Counted from the stretch's first letter, positions 11,583 through 22,455 are shown. The stretch: DNA of 64,000 bases from Gnetum montanum (GCA_015680685.1 MNCI01008026.1:110456-174455), one strand, 5' to 3'. Notes: generated by a model not told the origin, from the sequence alone. Program-made: numbers and translations.

Positions 11583-13080
11583 TTGTTAGAACTAAAAGCC
11601 CTACGAGAAGCATTGGAATATACTTTCCTAAACAACAAGAAGCTAGTAATAATAAGTGCCAACTTGAATGAAGATCAGAAAAAGAAGTTATTAGAAGTTG
11701 TCAACAAGTGGATCACAGCATTTGTGTGGTTTTACAATGAGATCACCGGAATTGATTTGAGAATTTGTCAAAATCAAATATACACCAATCCCGCAATCAA
11801 ACCATGATGCCAACCCCAAAGAAGGCTCAATTCCAAACTAAAAGAAGTAGATAAGTAGGAGTTGGAGAAATTACTAAAGGCAAGATTCATCTATCCTATC
11901 ATGGACAATGAATGGATCAATCCTTTAATAATCTTTCCAAAGAAGGAGGTCAAGTGGCAAGTGTGCATTGATTTTTGACTGTTGAATGTTGTCACATTTA
12001 AGGATCACTTGCCTTACCATTTGTTAACTAGCTCCTGGACATTATCATAGGGCATGAGTACTATAGATTGTTGGATGGGTACAGTGGATACAATCAAATC
12101 TACATTGCATCCAAGGACCAAGAGAAAACAAATGTTAACCAGTCCATGTGGAAGATTTTCCTACAAATAGATGCCATTTGGTCTTTGCATTGTACCTGAT
12201 ACATTCCAGAGACTAGTACTCAGTATCTTCCAAAAGAAAATTAGAAATGACATTAAAGTTTTCATGGATGATTTTTCCACATATAAGCTAGATTTTAAAC
12301 AAGCACTAGACTAATTAGAGTAGGTATTGAAGCAATGTGTAGAAAAAAACCTCTAGCTTAATTGGCAAAAAAGCCACCTCATGGTCTAGGATGGGATCGT
12401 ATTGGGACATAAAGAATCTCAAAAAGAAATAAAAGTAGACATTGAGAAGATAAGAGTCATACAAAACATCACCCAAATACCACAACTATCAAAATATGTT
12501 AGATCATTCTTAGGCTATATGGAATAATATTAAAGGTTCATACAGAATTTTTCTATGATTGTAAAACCATTAGTAAAACTGATAAAAAAGGATGCACTCT
12601 TCAAATGGATAGAGTCTTGTGAAAATGCATTCGAAACTCTGAAATAGAAACTAATTGAAACACTAATCCTTCAAGCTCCAAATTGGTCCAGGCCTTTTGA
12701 TATTATGAAATATGCTACCAACTATGTCTTAGTGCAGTACTGACATAGCTAGATGATCCAAAGAGACCTTTCTACATACACTATGCAAGCAAAAGCATCA
12801 CTAGAGAAGAACTGAACTACATCACAACAAAAAAGAAGCTCATGGCCGTGATGTATGCACTTGAAAAGTTTTAACATTATGTGCTCAAGTATCAAATTTA
12901 TATCCATACCAATTACAATGCCATCCATTTTCTCATGAATAAGCTAGCAGTTAGTCCTAGAGTGATCAAATGGCTCATGATTTTGCAAGAATTTGGTATT
13001 ACATTGATTGACAAAAGGGCATGAAAAGCATTGTAGATGATCATTTGTCAAGGTTAAGATGGGATTTGCAAGATCATATA
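11583..13080 (+). pseudogene. Reverse transcriptase and RNase H of element 1
   Basis: The Athila-type linker (LEYTFLNNKKLVIISANL, then LLEVVNKW) opens the domain at 11583-11807. RT blocks follow in interrupted frames: CIDF near 11967, MPFGLC near 12170 and the catalytic FMDDFS near 12261-12278. The thumb contains RSFLGYME and FIQNFS, and FKWIESCENAFETL leads into RNase H (near 12660-13020, YATNYVL, ALEKF). FMDD is the usual variant of YVDD in this lineage. More than a dozen stops are present. Confidence 0.85.
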
Positions 13081-13289
13081 GAACCAATATTTGACCAATT
13101 CCCTTATGAGAATCTATTTACAAAGATAATTATGGTTGTAGACTCAATAGGGAAGTCATGGATAGACAAATATATGACTTATTTGACAACATAAGAGATT
13201 CCTGCTAAGTGGAACAAGAAGAAAAAAGAACAATTCCTTTAAAAAGTAAAGAGATACATAGACATCAATGGAAATTTATATAAGATCTA

Positions 13290-14460
13290 TGCATATGGAT
13301 TAGTCTAATGGTGTGTGCCAAAACATGATCAACAATGAATCTTACAAGATGCCCATGAAGGTCCATGTGGTGGCCACTATACTAGACATAGAACGACACT
13401 CAAGCTAATGATGGTAGGCTACTTTTGACCTACCTTATTTTGAGATGCCCATAATTTTGCACAATCTTGTGAGAGATGTTAGAGAGATAGGGGATTGAAA
13501 GCTATACATGAAGGGCCATAGCACTAAATACATCCTCTTTAGTCATTTGATATATGGGAAATAGATTTTATGGGATCCATAACACTGATGTCAAATGGGA
13601 ATGTGTATTTAATTATGACTGTGGATTACTACATGAAGTGGCAGAGGCAACAGTAGTTAGAGACTGTATAGCCAAAATAGTTGCCAAATTTTTTCAACAA
13701 AATGTATTGAACAAATTTGGAGTATCGAGAATGCTCATATTAGATAATGGAACCTATTCTACTAGTGCCACTTTCAAAAAGTTCATGCAAAATCTTGGGG
13801 TAAATCATAAATTAACCACACCATACCACCCCCAAGCAAATGGTCAAGTAGAAGTTACTAATCATGAAATCACTAGAATATTGACTAGGATGGTTAGTAG
13901 GTTAAGAAAAGATTGGAGCACTAAGCTAAACGATACTCTATGAGCTTATAGGACAACATGGAAACTACCCATCAGATATTCCCCATACCAACTAGTCTAT
14001 GGTAAGTTACCAATGCTTCCAATCTAGGCAAAGCTTCAAACTTTAGCTACTACTAGTCAACTTGATCTAGAATTGAGCCTAGCCCAAAAGGAACATCTCA
14101 TGAATATAAATCTCTTAGATGAAAATAGGCTAGTAGCACTAATGCACAATGAGATCCATAAGCATTACTCCAAACAAAGGCATGATGCAAGGATAAGATG
14201 AGTGTTGATACAACTAGGAGATAGAGTTCTTTATTATAATCCCACTCATATTTCTAAAAAAGCCAAATTTCAAACACTTTGGGAAGGACCTTACCTTGTC
14301 CAAGAAATCTATCCTTCAGGTGCTCTACACATCTATCACCCATCCAATACACAGAAGCTCATCCTTGTCAACATCCAGTAGGTTAAACACTAATATGAAT
14401 ATCCTAATGTCCTCAAGGGATCTACCCAGTCTACCCAAATATCTTCTATACATTTTCTTT
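13290..14460 (+). pseudogene. Integrase of element 1
   Basis: The HHCC zinc domain (GPCGGHYTRHRTTLK, then SCERC near 13480) is followed by the DDE core: IDFMG near 13560, LDNGTYST near 13740 and NGQVEVTN near 13843, where the catalytic Glu is retained. The C-terminal domain (RVLYYNPTHISKKAKFQ, LWEGPYLVQE) runs to about 14390. The frame 13554-13943 is open for 129 codons; other parts carry stops. No chromodomain is visible, as expected for Athila. Confidence 0.85.
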
Positions 14461-16723
14461 TTTGATTAACCAATTCTAATAATAGTCATGGGGGTGTCTA
14501 TCTAGACACATAGGTATTTCCCTAAATTTTCATTTTCTTTTTATTTTTCTACTTTCTTAATACATTTTTCTTATTTTTATATACTTTTCAATTTCTTAAT
14601 AATTTAGTATTTTCTTGACATTCTTCTGATTCTTTGTTGATTTTTCATTCTTTTAACATTTTTCATTCTTTTCATCTTTTTCATTCTTAATATCTTTTAC
14701 AATTTTTCATACTTCAATTTTATTTTACATGTACATATCTTGTGAATTGTTAATAAAACACACCAAGAATAAGGCAAGATGTTGTCCAATAAGGTGAAGA
14801 TTTCTCTATGTTATCAAGTCATGAGAGACTAATTATTCGTACAATGAGACCACAACATCCATCCACCCATTCTACGTAATAAGAGGTTCTTACCATGGCC
14901 ATAATGATGTTCTTTTTCTAATAAAACTAAGAATAAACTTGTGATCATTATTCCTAGATAGAAAAGTGAAGAACCAAGTGGGAATGTCAAGGGTGTGACA
15001 TCAAGGGGATTTGTGGAACCTCATGGATCAATGTTGTATGTTCTATCATGTTTCTAAGGTTGTAATAATATCCTTGTTGATTTAAAAAAAATGGAAGTAA
15101 GAGTACAATAAGTGCTATCCTACCATGTCATTGGAAAGACATGTTACCCATACCTAAAGGTAGTCCACTAGTAAGATTAATACAACTAAAAATCAAATAC
15201 ATGCACATAATAAATTTCTAGGGGTTCCACTAGAAAGACATGTTACCCATGCTTGAAGGTATGAAGCTTATCAAAAACTTCAAAAAATAATAGTAATAAA
15301 AGTACAATGAATAAGCTCCTCCCTTGGACAAAATTCCAAGTGATGATACTCCTTGCAATGATGATAGTCTTATGGTTGTGAATCTGAGAGGTGAAATAAT
15401 GTGATGTCACTGGATGTGGTTTGCACTTAGTTTGAATCTTGGACAGAAAGGCTAATGATTACTTTAAGTACCATAAAATACAAGAATTCATTATGCCTAT
15501 GGCAACATATCTCCCATCACAATTCTTTACAATCCTTTCTACAATCCATCTAACCTCACTATACAATTAATCATAACTTATGGTTTTGTATAATATAGCA
15601 TAATTTTTCCAACTTGGTACTACAAACATGTGTGTTTTTCTAGATAGGTATGCATTACATTCAACCCCTTAAGTGCCTACAGATACTCTACGACATAGTT
15701 ATGTAAGGGCACTAAGGGTTGGAGCTCACTTTGAAGAGGACCCACTTGTGTAACTCTTGTACTTCATACCTGGCAAGAAATTCCACATCATCTTAAACCT
15801 TCCAAGAATAATAAATGTCAATAAATACTTTCCCTAACATCTACTAACTTTGTTTATACACCAAAAATCCATTCCCCTCTCAACCATCTTATACATACTT
15901 AATAAACTTTTTTAGCCCAAGATTCCTTTATTATAGACTTTTGATGATTTTTTTTTACAACCAGAGCATCATATCCACTCCAAGATCCTCTATACATGGT
16001 TGATATCTTTAAAACATTTTATTTGACTCATTTTTTCCCTAAAAATTCCAAGAAAACTTTGAAATTTTGAAAGGTGATATCGTAGCTACGATATTTGAAG
16101 TCCTACCATATTGTATGTATAATATATGATCTATGATACCATGCATATAAATTTAGTATATATATGTGTAGTAATTAGCCATTTTTTCTCATTCCTCATT
16201 TTCACAGAGCCAAGTTTTTGCCATTTTTTCTTTCAAAGCTCTAACATACTAACTTCTAGAGGCCATAACTTCACCCTCATAGCTTCAATTTCTGAAATTA
16301 TTGAACCTTGTTGATCATAAAGCTCTCAACATAGTTGGGGGTGGGGGGCGGGGGCGGGGGGGTACTTAGCATGATAACCCTAAGATTTGAGCCAAAACAT
16401 TCTAATGCCTAGAAGATATTTTAAAAGGGTAAGTATAAGGGAATAATAAGAAATCTATAATTTGTTAATCCAACTAAGGCCATAAACACTTAAACAATCC
16501 TCTTAATGTATCATACCAACTATTTTAGGCCATAAATAAGAGAAAAACTGATAACTATGAAGGGTTATAAGGGAGATAACACCTAAGGAGGTTTCTTTTT
16601 GAAATTTTTCTCACTCTACAATCATGATAAACTAAGAACTTAATGAAAAGAGTTATTAGGAACTAAGGGTAAAAATAAGGAAAAGAGTTATTAAGACGTG
16701 GTGCAAACCCTTGATGATTGTAG
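14461..16723 (+). other. Spacer between pol and ORF2, element 1
   Basis: About 2.2 kb of sequence conserved among elements 1, 2, 3 and 4 but without an evident long ORF here. It contains a PPT-like AGTCATGGGGG at 14484-14494, a 7-bp-stem hairpin GTGTCTATCTAGACAC at 14494-14509, pyrimidine-rich sequence 14520-14720, two copies of a GACATGTTACCCAT motif (15133-15163, 15232-15261), an 18-bp palindrome with a downstream TATA (16077-16152) and a G-run (16337-16362). It ends in GATTGTAG just before the ORF2 ATG. Confidence 0.7.
16077..16152 (+). promoter_or_regulatory. Palindrome plus TATA, candidate internal promoter
   Basis: ATATCGTAGCTACGATAT at 16077-16094 is a perfect 18-bp palindrome, followed by TATAAAT at 16146-16152. 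The LTR of element 2 has GATATCATAGCT at 62913 and TATAAATA at 62971, a similar arrangement. A decayed counterpart occurs in element 2 at about 59225-59310. The promoter role is inferred only from this similarity. Confidence 0.4.
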
Positions 16724-19470
16724 ATGGCCTAAAAAAGAGGAGCATAAGGAGGACTTTCACAACTAGCAAGCAAAAGACCAAGAGGCCATGGAAGAGGTCA
16801 AACAAGGAAACAAATGCCACAAGTAGAGAATGCAAAGCAAGAGGCACAATCTTTTAACATTCGTTAGCAAACCCCTACCATAGAGTAACTACCCAGGCAA
16901 AGGCCAAAGTTCCACAAGCACATCTTATGCTATTACTAAAATGCCTCCAGGCCATTCAAGAAAAATCAATTATGTTCATGGTAATTGTAGAGCTAAATTT
17001 TGGTTCATTTATGGAATTTTCTCCAAACACAATGAAGACACAACTCCAAGTGTCACCACTATGACCTACAATCACAAGTAATGAAGAATTGCACTTAGGA
17101 GAAACATACCAATTTTGGCATAATAAGGAGGTAGATGCAATAGTCAAGATTGAGGGTGTCTTAGTATCTTATTCAGTAAAGGCAATCGCTAAAGCCCTTA
17201 ATATGCCCAACGAAGGGGCAAAGGTGGCACAGCTCTCCACTAGATCTAATACAAATGCAAGAAAATTGTGGTTGTAGTAAGCATATGGAAAATATGACAA
17301 TGATTATAGTGAGCTGAACCCTAAAGAGAAGATGTATTTCAAAATTGACACATATTACCTATTTCCTACTAAAAGGCTTAATGAAATTTCAACATATGCA
17401 GCCAAAGGAAGTTCTATCTTAATGGGGAAATTTAATGTAAACATGGCCCATCTTTACTTCCTCAAGATCCAATGGGAGTTTGAGGAGAAGAAGGTAGGGA
17501 AGTTGAAACTTCCATTTCCTTATCTTATCAGGAAGCTATGCAGGTAAGCTAGAATCCTAGGATACACCAAAAACATTCCTAGGAAAGCTTACAATGCCTC
17601 ATGTGTAAAGATGCTCAAACTAGTGCCTCCAAAGAAAGATCAGGTAGACAAACTAATAGGCACTGAGGAAATTGCAAGTACCACACTTACCAATAGAATT
17701 CTAGCTAATCATCTACAACAATAAGCTGGGCCTAGCAGTCAACAATAGACTAAGCAACAACAATAACGACAGCAGTAGTATCAAGTTCCACCCTCGTAGC
17801 CACAAGGTTGTAGGCTATTAATGAGTCATTTACAACAAATTACAAAAACTATCAATTAGGGAACAATGGAAGGGGCCAACCTCTATAAATTCATCAACAG
17901 TACCGTCTAGCCCATAGTTTTCACAAATCCTGCTAGTGAATAGATCTCATTACAGTAAAGAGGAAGGGAAAAATTGTTGCAACAGATTTCTAGGAATGCT
18001 ACATCATTTCAACTGGTGCTAGAAACTAGAGAAGGAGCCACAATCATGATTATGCAACACCAGGATGCAGTAGGAGTCATAGAAGTAATCGCTAATCAAT
18101 AAAAGAATCCTTAAATGTTCCTGTTGTGCCACTAGTAGATCTTTCTGAAGCTAGAGATGATCAAATATTAGCTGGTACCTCGATGACTCTTGCAGATCAT
18201 GAGAATGTGCTTGATCGACTATTGTAGACAAGATAGGTCATGTAAAATATTTTTGACATCCCAAGTGATGTCACTATAGTTTAATTAAAATTAATAGCCA
18301 CAAAAGAAAAGTTGGTCATGGCAGAAACTAAGGTGTAGCATGTTGAAAATGAAGTTCATAGATTACTAGAAGAGCTTGTGACCCTGAGGGTCGAAAGGAA
18401 AGATCCAACATAATTTGTTGCGCTTAACAAGCAAGAACAATTCAAGTCTAACCATATTAATTGCTTCATCAATCATAATATGAGGATGGAAAGAGAAAAG
18501 AAGAAGATGGTGTGGGATGCCTCAATGGCCAAAGCCCAAACTTATGCACATGCTAAGTTACTCATCGCCGTACAAGAAGAGAACAAACAGATAACTGTAG
18601 AAAATGCTTGGTTGACTAATGTTGAACACTAAAAGAATGTCTTCAAAGGAATCATTCAGCAACTTCAATAGCAACTTGTACAAGTCAATCAACATATGAG
18701 CCACCTAGCATGAGAAAACAAAACCCTCTTAATGAAGGAAATATGCACCATCTAACAAAAGTCTACTATTGAAATAAGCACATGGTAGAATGAAGAAAAG
18801 AGGCATGAAAGACTAAAAGAACATTTTTGTGATCAGGTAGGCATGTACAAATAGATTAATGAGAAAGAAATCCAAATGACTAAGGCCCAGATCAACTTAA
18901 TTTTAGCAAAATATCCAAATTGGCAATGTATCTTGGATAGCTTAGCTCATGTTCACTAGGCGAAAATAAAAAAAAGACTTGCAAGTAGATGACCTAATAG
19001 AATACATGGGGTTAGCAAACCTGTATATGCTAACTAATCAATGTTAACAGTAGGTAGGCCCAGAAATGAGCTAGAATAATAAGTAGCAGCCATGTATGCA
19101 TTATACGAGAAGGAAATTGCTGATTAGAAAGATGCTATGTAGATGCTACAGATGGAAAATTCTAAATTAGAATTGCTAAGGCTAGCTATTAGGGCTAGAA
19201 AGATGTTGCAAGTAACCTACCTAGATGAATGTAGGGCATTTGAAGAAGAATGGAGGCTGTGTGCAGCATGGTACGTAAAAGTAAATTAGATGTTCCCACA
19301 GTTTCCATGTCCATGGGATGTATTAACTCTTTCAAATATTAGTCAATCAGCATGGAAAATACATGATCCCAAAATAGAGGAAGAAAAACTTCATACATTA
19401 CTCAACAGATATTAGTTTAAGAAGCTTGACAACAAGGGAAAGTAGTTGATGGAGGAGCTATGACCACTGG
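16724..19470 (+). pseudogene. ORF2 of element 1 (env-position ORF, coiled coil)
   Basis: A second coding region lies between pol and the 3' LTR. ATG 16724 is chosen because it aligns with ATG 59863 in element 2 and follows a splice-acceptor-like AG. The N-terminal globular part (open pieces 17089-17277 and 17332-17547: GVLVSYSVKAIAKALNMP, YYLFPTKRLNEIS, LPFPYLIRKLCR) resembles the 'putative plant transposon protein' domain of plant retroelement ORFs. The next part (about 17990-18960) is rich in Lys, Glu and Gln with heptad-like spacing, predicted coiled coil. No signal peptide or convincing membrane anchor was seen, so it is not an obvious envelope. Function unknown; riddled with stops. Confidence 0.65.
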
Positions 19471-19671
19471 GCACTTATGCTACATCAAGCTTCTTTAGTT
19501 TTTTCTTGCTTTGTTGTTTTGTCATAAACTTGTATCAATTTTGTACAAACATCACTGGCAACATTCAGAGTCATGTAAATAGTTTGTTAGTCATGTATAG
19601 TCAAATCTACCTTCCAATTTTGTAAGGAACTCTATCCTAATTTTTTTTAACTCAAGGATGATTTTCTAGTC

Positions 19672-19684
19672 AGTCGTTGGGGTA
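19672..19684 (+). promoter_or_regulatory. Polypurine tract of element 1
   Basis: AGTCGTTGGGGTA abuts the 3' LTR, and the equivalent in element 2 is AGTCATGGGGATA. It is the expected site for plus-strand priming. Confidence 0.65.
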
Positions 19685-20392
19685 TGATAAAGTTTATTTT
19701 GATCACCAAAAATATCATAGCAACAATATTACATCAACAGTGTCATTTATATGATACCATTTTCCATGCTACGTCATTGTTGATACGATATCTCAGGATG
19801 TGTACAACCCTATAAATACAACACTTGGACACACAATCCACTAACTTTTCATTCCATAGTAACTAGACTCTATCAGTTTGTTTTCGTAACTTAGCAATTG
19901 GAAGTGTATGTGCACAATGTAGTGTTAGATAGTAAATGGAGTCCTTATTTGAACAAATTTTACTTGGAAAAAATTTGTGAACAGCAATAAAGATCAAGTT
20001 GTTTTCCATCATTGCAACATCACTTATTTTACTTTCTATTTATGTAGAATAATTTTTCATGTTTTCTTAGTTATCACTATACCTTTTCAAGAACTTACTT
20101 TACATGCACACTTAGTATATCAACATGGGTACAACTAGTTCTACACGTTAAGTGTAGTTGTTTGGTAATCCTAGTAGTCGTGTTATTTGATTTGCTTAAT
20201 GAAAACTCCACTTGGTAACCCAATGGGTAACTGCATAAGTCCAAGATGTGACCAGAGGACTAGGAATAGATACCTGTTACTTAGGATAGAATAGATCTAC
20301 TTACTTACTATTACCTAAACATAGAAATTATTTCCATCTCATTATGTTTACACATAGGAGTAGTTTATGCCACACAACATCAACTATCATAC
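19685..20392 (+). repeat. 3' LTR of element 1, truncated at an N
   Basis: It starts TGATAAAGTT and aligns with 6558-7250, including TATAAATA at 19811-19818 and AATAAAG near 19987. Alignment stops at ACAACATCAACTATCATAC, where a single N (20393) joins unrelated sequence. About 170 bp of U5 is missing, through a deletion or an assembly join. Confidence 0.88.
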
Positions 20393-20393
20393 N

Positions 20394-20500
20394 CGAATCC
20401 TTTTGCTATTATAAAAGTTTAGAACTCAATGCTACCTAGTAGAATCAAACTTGTAACCTATTAACCAAGACCCATACCACTAGGCTAACACCTCATTATT
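20394..20500 (-). mobile_element. tRNA-like SINE fragment (family A)
   Basis: Read on the minus strand, this begins AATGAGGTGTTAGCCTAGTGG, an A-box-like stretch, and continues to AAGTTTGATTC, a B-box-like stretch. It matches the family A copies at 24366 and 46508 over the tRNA-like head and then diverges. It adjoins the N at 20393, so its left end may be artificial. Confidence 0.6.
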
Positions 20501-20760
20501 AGAAAGGTCCATGAATGGTAGCTTGGATGGTTTGGACATGTGCAAAGAAGATTATATATAATAAGTGTATAAAACAAGGTTGCTACATCACTATTCTAGG
20601 AAAGCCACAACAAGGAAGACCAAAGAAAACATGGAAAAAATTAGTTGAAAATGATTTGAAGAAATTGCAAATAAATAAAGAGCTCACTCTTCATAGAGGT
20701 GAATGACAAAAAAACTCATGTAGCCAACCCCATTTTTTTGAGATAAGACTAGGATGATGT
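20501..20760 (+). pseudogene. LINE reverse transcriptase C-terminal end
   Basis: The open frame 20515-20706 reads WMVWTCAKKI, then GRPKKTWKKLVENDLKKLQI. This is the characteristic tail of plant LINE ORF2 proteins (W.GHV.RR, RGRPKKTW, DL..L). A shifted frame continues to about 20750 with the usual end (ANP.FF). Only the 3' terminal fragment is present, as expected for a 5'-truncated LINE insertion. Confidence 0.75.
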
Positions 20761-21259
20761 TGATGACCTATTGTAAGACTATTAGATATTCCTAAACTTG
20801 AAAATTTATTTCTTTTTATGTTATTTTTTCGGGCTTCCTACTCTTTGATTAAGCATGTGATGTACTTTGATTTTTTTTATTAAATACTTTTTTGGGATTC
20901 AATACCTCCCAATTTTTTTTAGATAAATAAATACCATAAAAATGGAATGAACATCAATACCATGAAATTTTAAAATTTTTTATTTCATTTTTAAGGGATT
21001 AAACTAATTCAAGAGTCATTACTCAAAGACTTAATGTTTATCCATCAAGTAGGTGAGTAACACTTCAAGAATTTGTAAGAATAAAGTTGATATGTACCAC
21101 AAATCATAGTGAAATGAATTTTTCTATATGAAATCTTGGTTTTCTTCTAGTTCAAATCAAAGGAAACTACATTGAGCCATTTATCTAGTCTCCAATCTCC
21201 TACAAAATAACAAGTACCATGATAGCACTCAAAATCTATCACGTACTCATTATGTTGTC
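20761..21259. other. Unassigned AT-rich sequence
   Basis: I see no gene, domain or repeat copy here, only homopolymer-rich AT sequence. Confidence 0.4.
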
Positions 21260-21261
21260 TA

Positions 21262-21735
21262 TGTTGTACTTGTTTTCTTGTTTTATACCTTCAAATTAAT
21301 GTTGATGCAATTAAACTCTTTATTCAAGATAAATAAAATAAGAATAAAAATAAAATAATATTATCACTGGGAGCCATAGTGCTCATTATACTAAGCAGGG
21401 TATTAAAAGGGTTAGTAGCTGAGCGAAAGCCTAGCCTCTTTAACTAGCTCTGCCCATGCTCAAATCTAGGTCTTCAACTTAAGAAATAAGCACCTTACCA
21501 TCACTCCAAATGATGGTCCCTATGAGAATAACATTAAAAAATAATTACAAATGAATCATTAGAATCCATGCCACTAGAATGAAGTTCCAATTGACCCTTT
21601 CTTGTTTTATTCCTTCAAATTTATGTCAATGTAGTTAAAACCTTTATTCAAGTAAATTATACATGAATAACAATAAAAATTATTTACAAATGAATCATTA
21701 GTATTCATGGCACTAGAACAAATTTGCATTTGATC
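21262..21735 (+). repeat. Direct duplication with an insertion in the left copy
   Basis: The left copy (21262-21359 plus 21526-21595) and right copy (21596-21735) share CTTGTTTTAT.CCTTCAAAT, TTTATTCAAG and ACAAATGAATCATTAG. The left copy is split by 21360-21525, which the right copy lacks. The right copy therefore shows the uninterrupted sequence. Confidence 0.75.
21360..21525 (-). mobile_element. Short retroposon (SINE family B)
   Basis: Minus strand: TGGTAAGGTGCTTATTTCTT, then GATTTGAGCATGGGC, then a GGCTAGGCTTTCGCTCAG-like region. A-box and B-box-like spacing suggests a tRNA-derived SINE. Imperfect flanking repeats GAATAAAAATAAAATAAT (21342-21359) and GAATAACATTAAAAAATAAT (21526-21545) look like target-site duplications. 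A related plus-strand copy is at 50085-50225. Confidence 0.6.
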
Positions 21736-21879
21736 AAAGATCTAATCCGATCAAAACACAAAGAAATCCAACTAACAAAAATACTAGGAGAAAATGGAAT
21801 TGGCTTATGGGAAAAAATGAAATGAGTTTTACTTAAAGCTTGAAATTGAACTCATAAGTTGTATCTTATGCTTACTTCA

Positions 21880-22004
21880 TTTGGAAACTTGATTTGGAAG
21901 CCCTAAGTCATGGATTCAATTCCGATGAGCAATGTTAAGTTATATAAAGTTCTAATTGGACTATATATCTTGAGGTGTACCCCCCACCTTACCCACCCAA
22001 AACA
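21880..22004 (+). mobile_element. 5'-truncated SINE (family A) with 15-bp TSD
   Basis: The 125-bp insert carries CCCTAAGTCATGGATTCAAT through CTATATATCTTGAGGTGTAC and a CCCCCACC tail, matching other family A copies minus the A-box end. It is flanked by perfect CTTATGCTTACTTCA repeats at 21865-21879 and 22005-22019, the signature of LINE-mediated retroposition. Confidence 0.85.
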
Positions 22005-22019
22005 CTTATGCTTACTTCA

Positions 22020-22369
22020 ATATATGGTTTACTGTAATGTTCAAAATTGAGAGTCTAAGCCATAAGACCTTTTCTTGAAATTTTTTATCCATTTTTTATC
22101 TTCAAAAGTCACTATTTTCCATAATACCCTAATATGTTAAAATATAAACATCTACTCGCAAAATGTTCTATATCCAACATCTCCCTTATTTGAACTAACA
22201 TAATAACTATTTACCATGTGCGGGATGTCTAGCTACAAAAAAATGAGCAAAGAAAATTTATAGTACATCACTAGCTTAATGATGAGTAGACATCATAAAA
22301 AATATATACAAAAAAAATCTTTCAAATTTTAGGATTATCTACTCAAATGTACAACTTTAAAATTAATAC
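22020..22369. other. Unassigned sequence
   Basis: No gene or repeat copy recognised between the SINE and the assembly join. Confidence 0.4.
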
Positions 22370-22455
22370 TTTGAAAAAAATAAGTGAAGAAAATTGATTG
22401 TTAGTAAAGAGNGTTTGAAAAAAATAAGTGAAGAAAATTGATTGTTAGTAAAGAG
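22370..22455. other. Assembly join: 42-bp repeat around one N
   Basis: 22370-22411 and 22414-22455 are identical over 42 bases and are separated by N at 22412 and one G. The related locus at 47670 has the segment once. This is best read as an uncollapsed contig overlap, not biology. Confidence 0.85.

Larger units (their letters stand above)
6558..20392 (+). mobile_element. Athila-type Ty3/gypsy element 1
   Basis: The order is 5' LTR, PBS, gag, protease, RT-RNase H, integrase, long spacer, ORF2, PPT and 3' LTR. The length is about 13.8 kb, including a 691-bp duplication in gag. The 3' LTR is cut at a single N (20393), so the target-site duplication cannot be verified. The left flank ends ATAAG. 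The two LTRs differ at many positions, and every ORF has multiple stops, so this is an old insertion. Its organisation matches element 2 at 50239-63726. Confidence 0.9.
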
